A DNA stretch of 64,000 nucleotides, taken from assembly GCF_025947185.1 (NCBI RefSeq), contig NZ_CP110001.1, forward strand, positions 2,542,001 to 2,606,000, in the 5' to 3' direction. The notes under the pieces were generated by a model, which saw only the letters and a program-made list of their open reading frames with translations, had not been told where the DNA came from and did no database searches. A program made the translations under genes and the position numbers. Origin of the DNA: Flavobacterium sp. N2038. Lineage in GTDB: Bacteria; Bacteroidota; Bacteroidia; Flavobacteriales; Flavobacteriaceae. Positions 62,786-64,000 of this stretch are shown in pieces (position 1 is the first letter of the stretch; each line of letters starts with the position of its first letter).

Positions 62786-64000
62786 ATGATTTTTAGAATT
62801 TTAGATAGCTGGGGTGAACATGATCCAAACTCCAAAAATGAAGTTTGTCTTGTTTGGGACAATTGGAATGACTTTAGTTTTTATACTTTATTCGGTATTT
62901 TTTATGTAGATGAGAAATCACAAAAGCATGATCTCGGTGGAGTTAAAATTGGTTTTGTAGGACAGGAGGAAAGAGAGAAAGTTTATCATGTTGATTACAC
63001 ATTTAATTATATAGGAGATAATTATTTTTCATTGGGAAATTCAGAAGAGTATTATGAGCAGCTTAATAAACTGTCAGTGGAAATTAGAGATTCGATACTT
63101 AATCAGTTAAATGATGTAGCAAAAAAGCCCGATGTTTTTAATAGTGTTAGAGAAGAAAGAGTCGTTCAAGTTTCATTTCTTCGAGATCTACATCCGGATA
63201 CAATAACTGGTCAATATAGAAGAATGGCTAACGGAGGGGCAAGATTAACCCCTTATAGTTTTCGATTCAATAAAGGAAGTAAAAAAGATCAGGATGGATT
63301 AAGTCTCCTGTTTGATGTAATTCCGGAATCGCTTCCTCCAACAAATATTCATGTTTTAATTGGGAGGAATGGAGTAGGTAAAACGACTTTGATTGATAAT
63401 ATGATTAGTTCATTAGTTGTTCATTCCGGCCCCATTCCTGTGCAAGGCAGTTTTCATTTTAATAAAACACATATGTATGATGAAGTAAATTCCTTTGCTA
63501 ATTTAATTTCCGTTTCATTTAGTGTTTTTGATGAATTGGATTTGCGATCTGATGAGAAATTTATTAATGGTATGAAGTATTCTTATATAGGTTTAAGGAA
63601 AACGAATGGACAACAATCTGAATTAGAAATAAAAGATTTAAATACTCTGTCAGCTGAGTTTTATGAGAGTTTAAAAGTTTGTAGATCGAGAGGTTTGATT
63701 TCGAGATTAGCAGAAGCTCTAGAAACGTTACAATCAGATCCTAACTTTCGAAGAGAAAGATTTGTTGAATTAATCATGCGTGATGAATTAGACAAGTTAG
63801 AAATGGTTATTTCCACGGCCTTTAGAAGACTTAGTTCAGGACATAAAATAATTTTGCTTACAATTACTACATTAGTTGAAAAATTACAGGAAAAGAGTTT
63901 ACTACTTATGGATGAGCCTGAAGCTCATCTTCATCCACCGCTTTTGGCAGCGTTCATCAGATCAGTATCAGATCTCCTTATCAAAACAAATGGCGTAGCA
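62786..64000 (+). CDS. AAA/ABC-type ATPase (3' truncated by window edge)
   Basis: 405 codons visible, open to the window end. After ~185 residues of unrecognised N-terminal domain (MIFRILDSWGEHDPNS, FYTLFGIFYVDEK) come Walker A VLIGRNGVGKTTLIDN (about 190-205), an ABC-like signature RRLSSGHKIIL (near 350) and Walker B LLLMDEPEAHLHPPLL (about 372-387). This is the overlapping-ATPase type seen in several defence systems (Septu PtuA, AAA_15/21 proteins), usually paired with a nuclease that would lie downstream. Confidence 0.75.
   Translation, partial: MIFRILDSWGEHDPNSKNEVCLVWDNWNDFSFYTLFGIFYVDEKSQKHDLGGVKIGFVGQEEREKVYHVDYTFNYIGDNYFSLGNSEEYYEQLNKLSVEIRDSILNQLNDVAKKPDVFNSVREERVVQVSFLRDLHPDTITGQYRRMANGGARLTPYSFRFNKGSKKDQDGLSLLFDVIPESLPPTNIHVLIGRNGVGKTTLIDNMISSLVVHSGPIPVQGSFHFNKTHMYDEVNSFANLISVSFSVFDELDLRSDEKFINGMKYSYIGLRKTNGQQSELEIKDLNTLSAEFYESLKVCRSRGLISRLAEALETLQSDPNFRRERFVELIMRDELDKLEMVISTAFRRLSSGHKIILLTITTLVEKLQEKSLLLMDEPEAHLHPPLLAAFIRSVSDLLIKTNGVA

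Larger units (their letters stand above)
57475..64000. mobile_element. Defence island B (start only), same end type as island A
   Basis: Begins with the shared att repeat and carries DUF4365, HTH, KAP NTPase and ABC-type ATPase genes; it runs past the window. Shared left arm implies the same integrase specificity as island A. Its right end, integrase and the mnmE target are not visible. Confidence 0.5.

Overview
The window looks like a Flavobacterium-type chromosome (phylum Bacteroidota). The grounds are AT-rich DNA, TAnnTTTG -7 promoter boxes with no clear Shine-Dalgarno sites, type IX secretion (T9SS) proteins (type B gliding C-terminal domain, PorP/SprF, PorE-like OmpA), DUF4494 and DUF4269 genes, a short flavobacterial histone-H1-like gene, and many short REP-like inverted repeats.

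Layout. (1) 1-5828: a pectin-degradation cluster, with a GH43 (cut by the window edge), a pectate lyase/pectin methylesterase fusion, a GH28 and a rhamnogalacturonan acetylesterase. (2) 6496-19960: a surface module of two long repeat proteins sharing a near-identical C-terminus, an 800-aa repeat protein, and a T9SS type B protein/PorP-SprF/PorE-like triad. (3) 20262-25123: two tandem AraC-type regulators and an NtrC-type response regulator with its histidine kinase, all on the minus strand. (4) 25521-30954: housekeeping and small hypothetical genes. (5) 31083-35340: an initiator tRNA-Met followed by three tandem 372-bp units, each a GIY-YIG nuclease gene plus a broken tRNA 3' half, then three genes separated by integron-attC-like inverted repeats and closed by a second copy of the tRNA tail and its terminator. 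(6) 35341-36651: a complete IS3-family element with its A6G frameshift site. (7) 36711-38076: isochorismatase-like hydrolase and Crp/Fnr regulator.

(8) 38144-57486: a defence island of about 19 kb bounded by a ~160-bp direct repeat. The edge of each repeat encodes, on the minus strand, FCIGK-stop, which is the usual C-terminus of MnmE (TrmE). I infer integration at the mnmE 3' end. The cargo is an OLD-family nuclease + UvrD helicase pair (Gabija-like) with a PD-(D/E)XK partner, a winged-helix/nuclease gene pair that may be one frameshifted gene, a complete four-gene Qat system, and a Hachiman system (HamA-HamB) preceded by an undescribed 410-aa protein with its own nuclease motif and a C-terminal Cys/His cluster. 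(9) 57475-64000: the start of a second island with the same end sequence, carrying a DUF4365 protein with a long C-terminal extension, a small HTH protein paralogous to the one beside Qat, a KAP NTPase and a truncated ABC-type AAA ATPase. No integrase lies inside the window, so both islands are either mobilised in trans or have their integrase further right, where an intact mnmE is also predicted.

The most promising new biology is the extra nuclease-like gene of the Hachiman operon, the tRNA-linked GIY-YIG repeat units, the cassette-like genes with attC-like sites but no integrase, and the HTH-KAP pairs with conserved upstream repeats. All similarity statements come from reading motifs by eye; no search was run.
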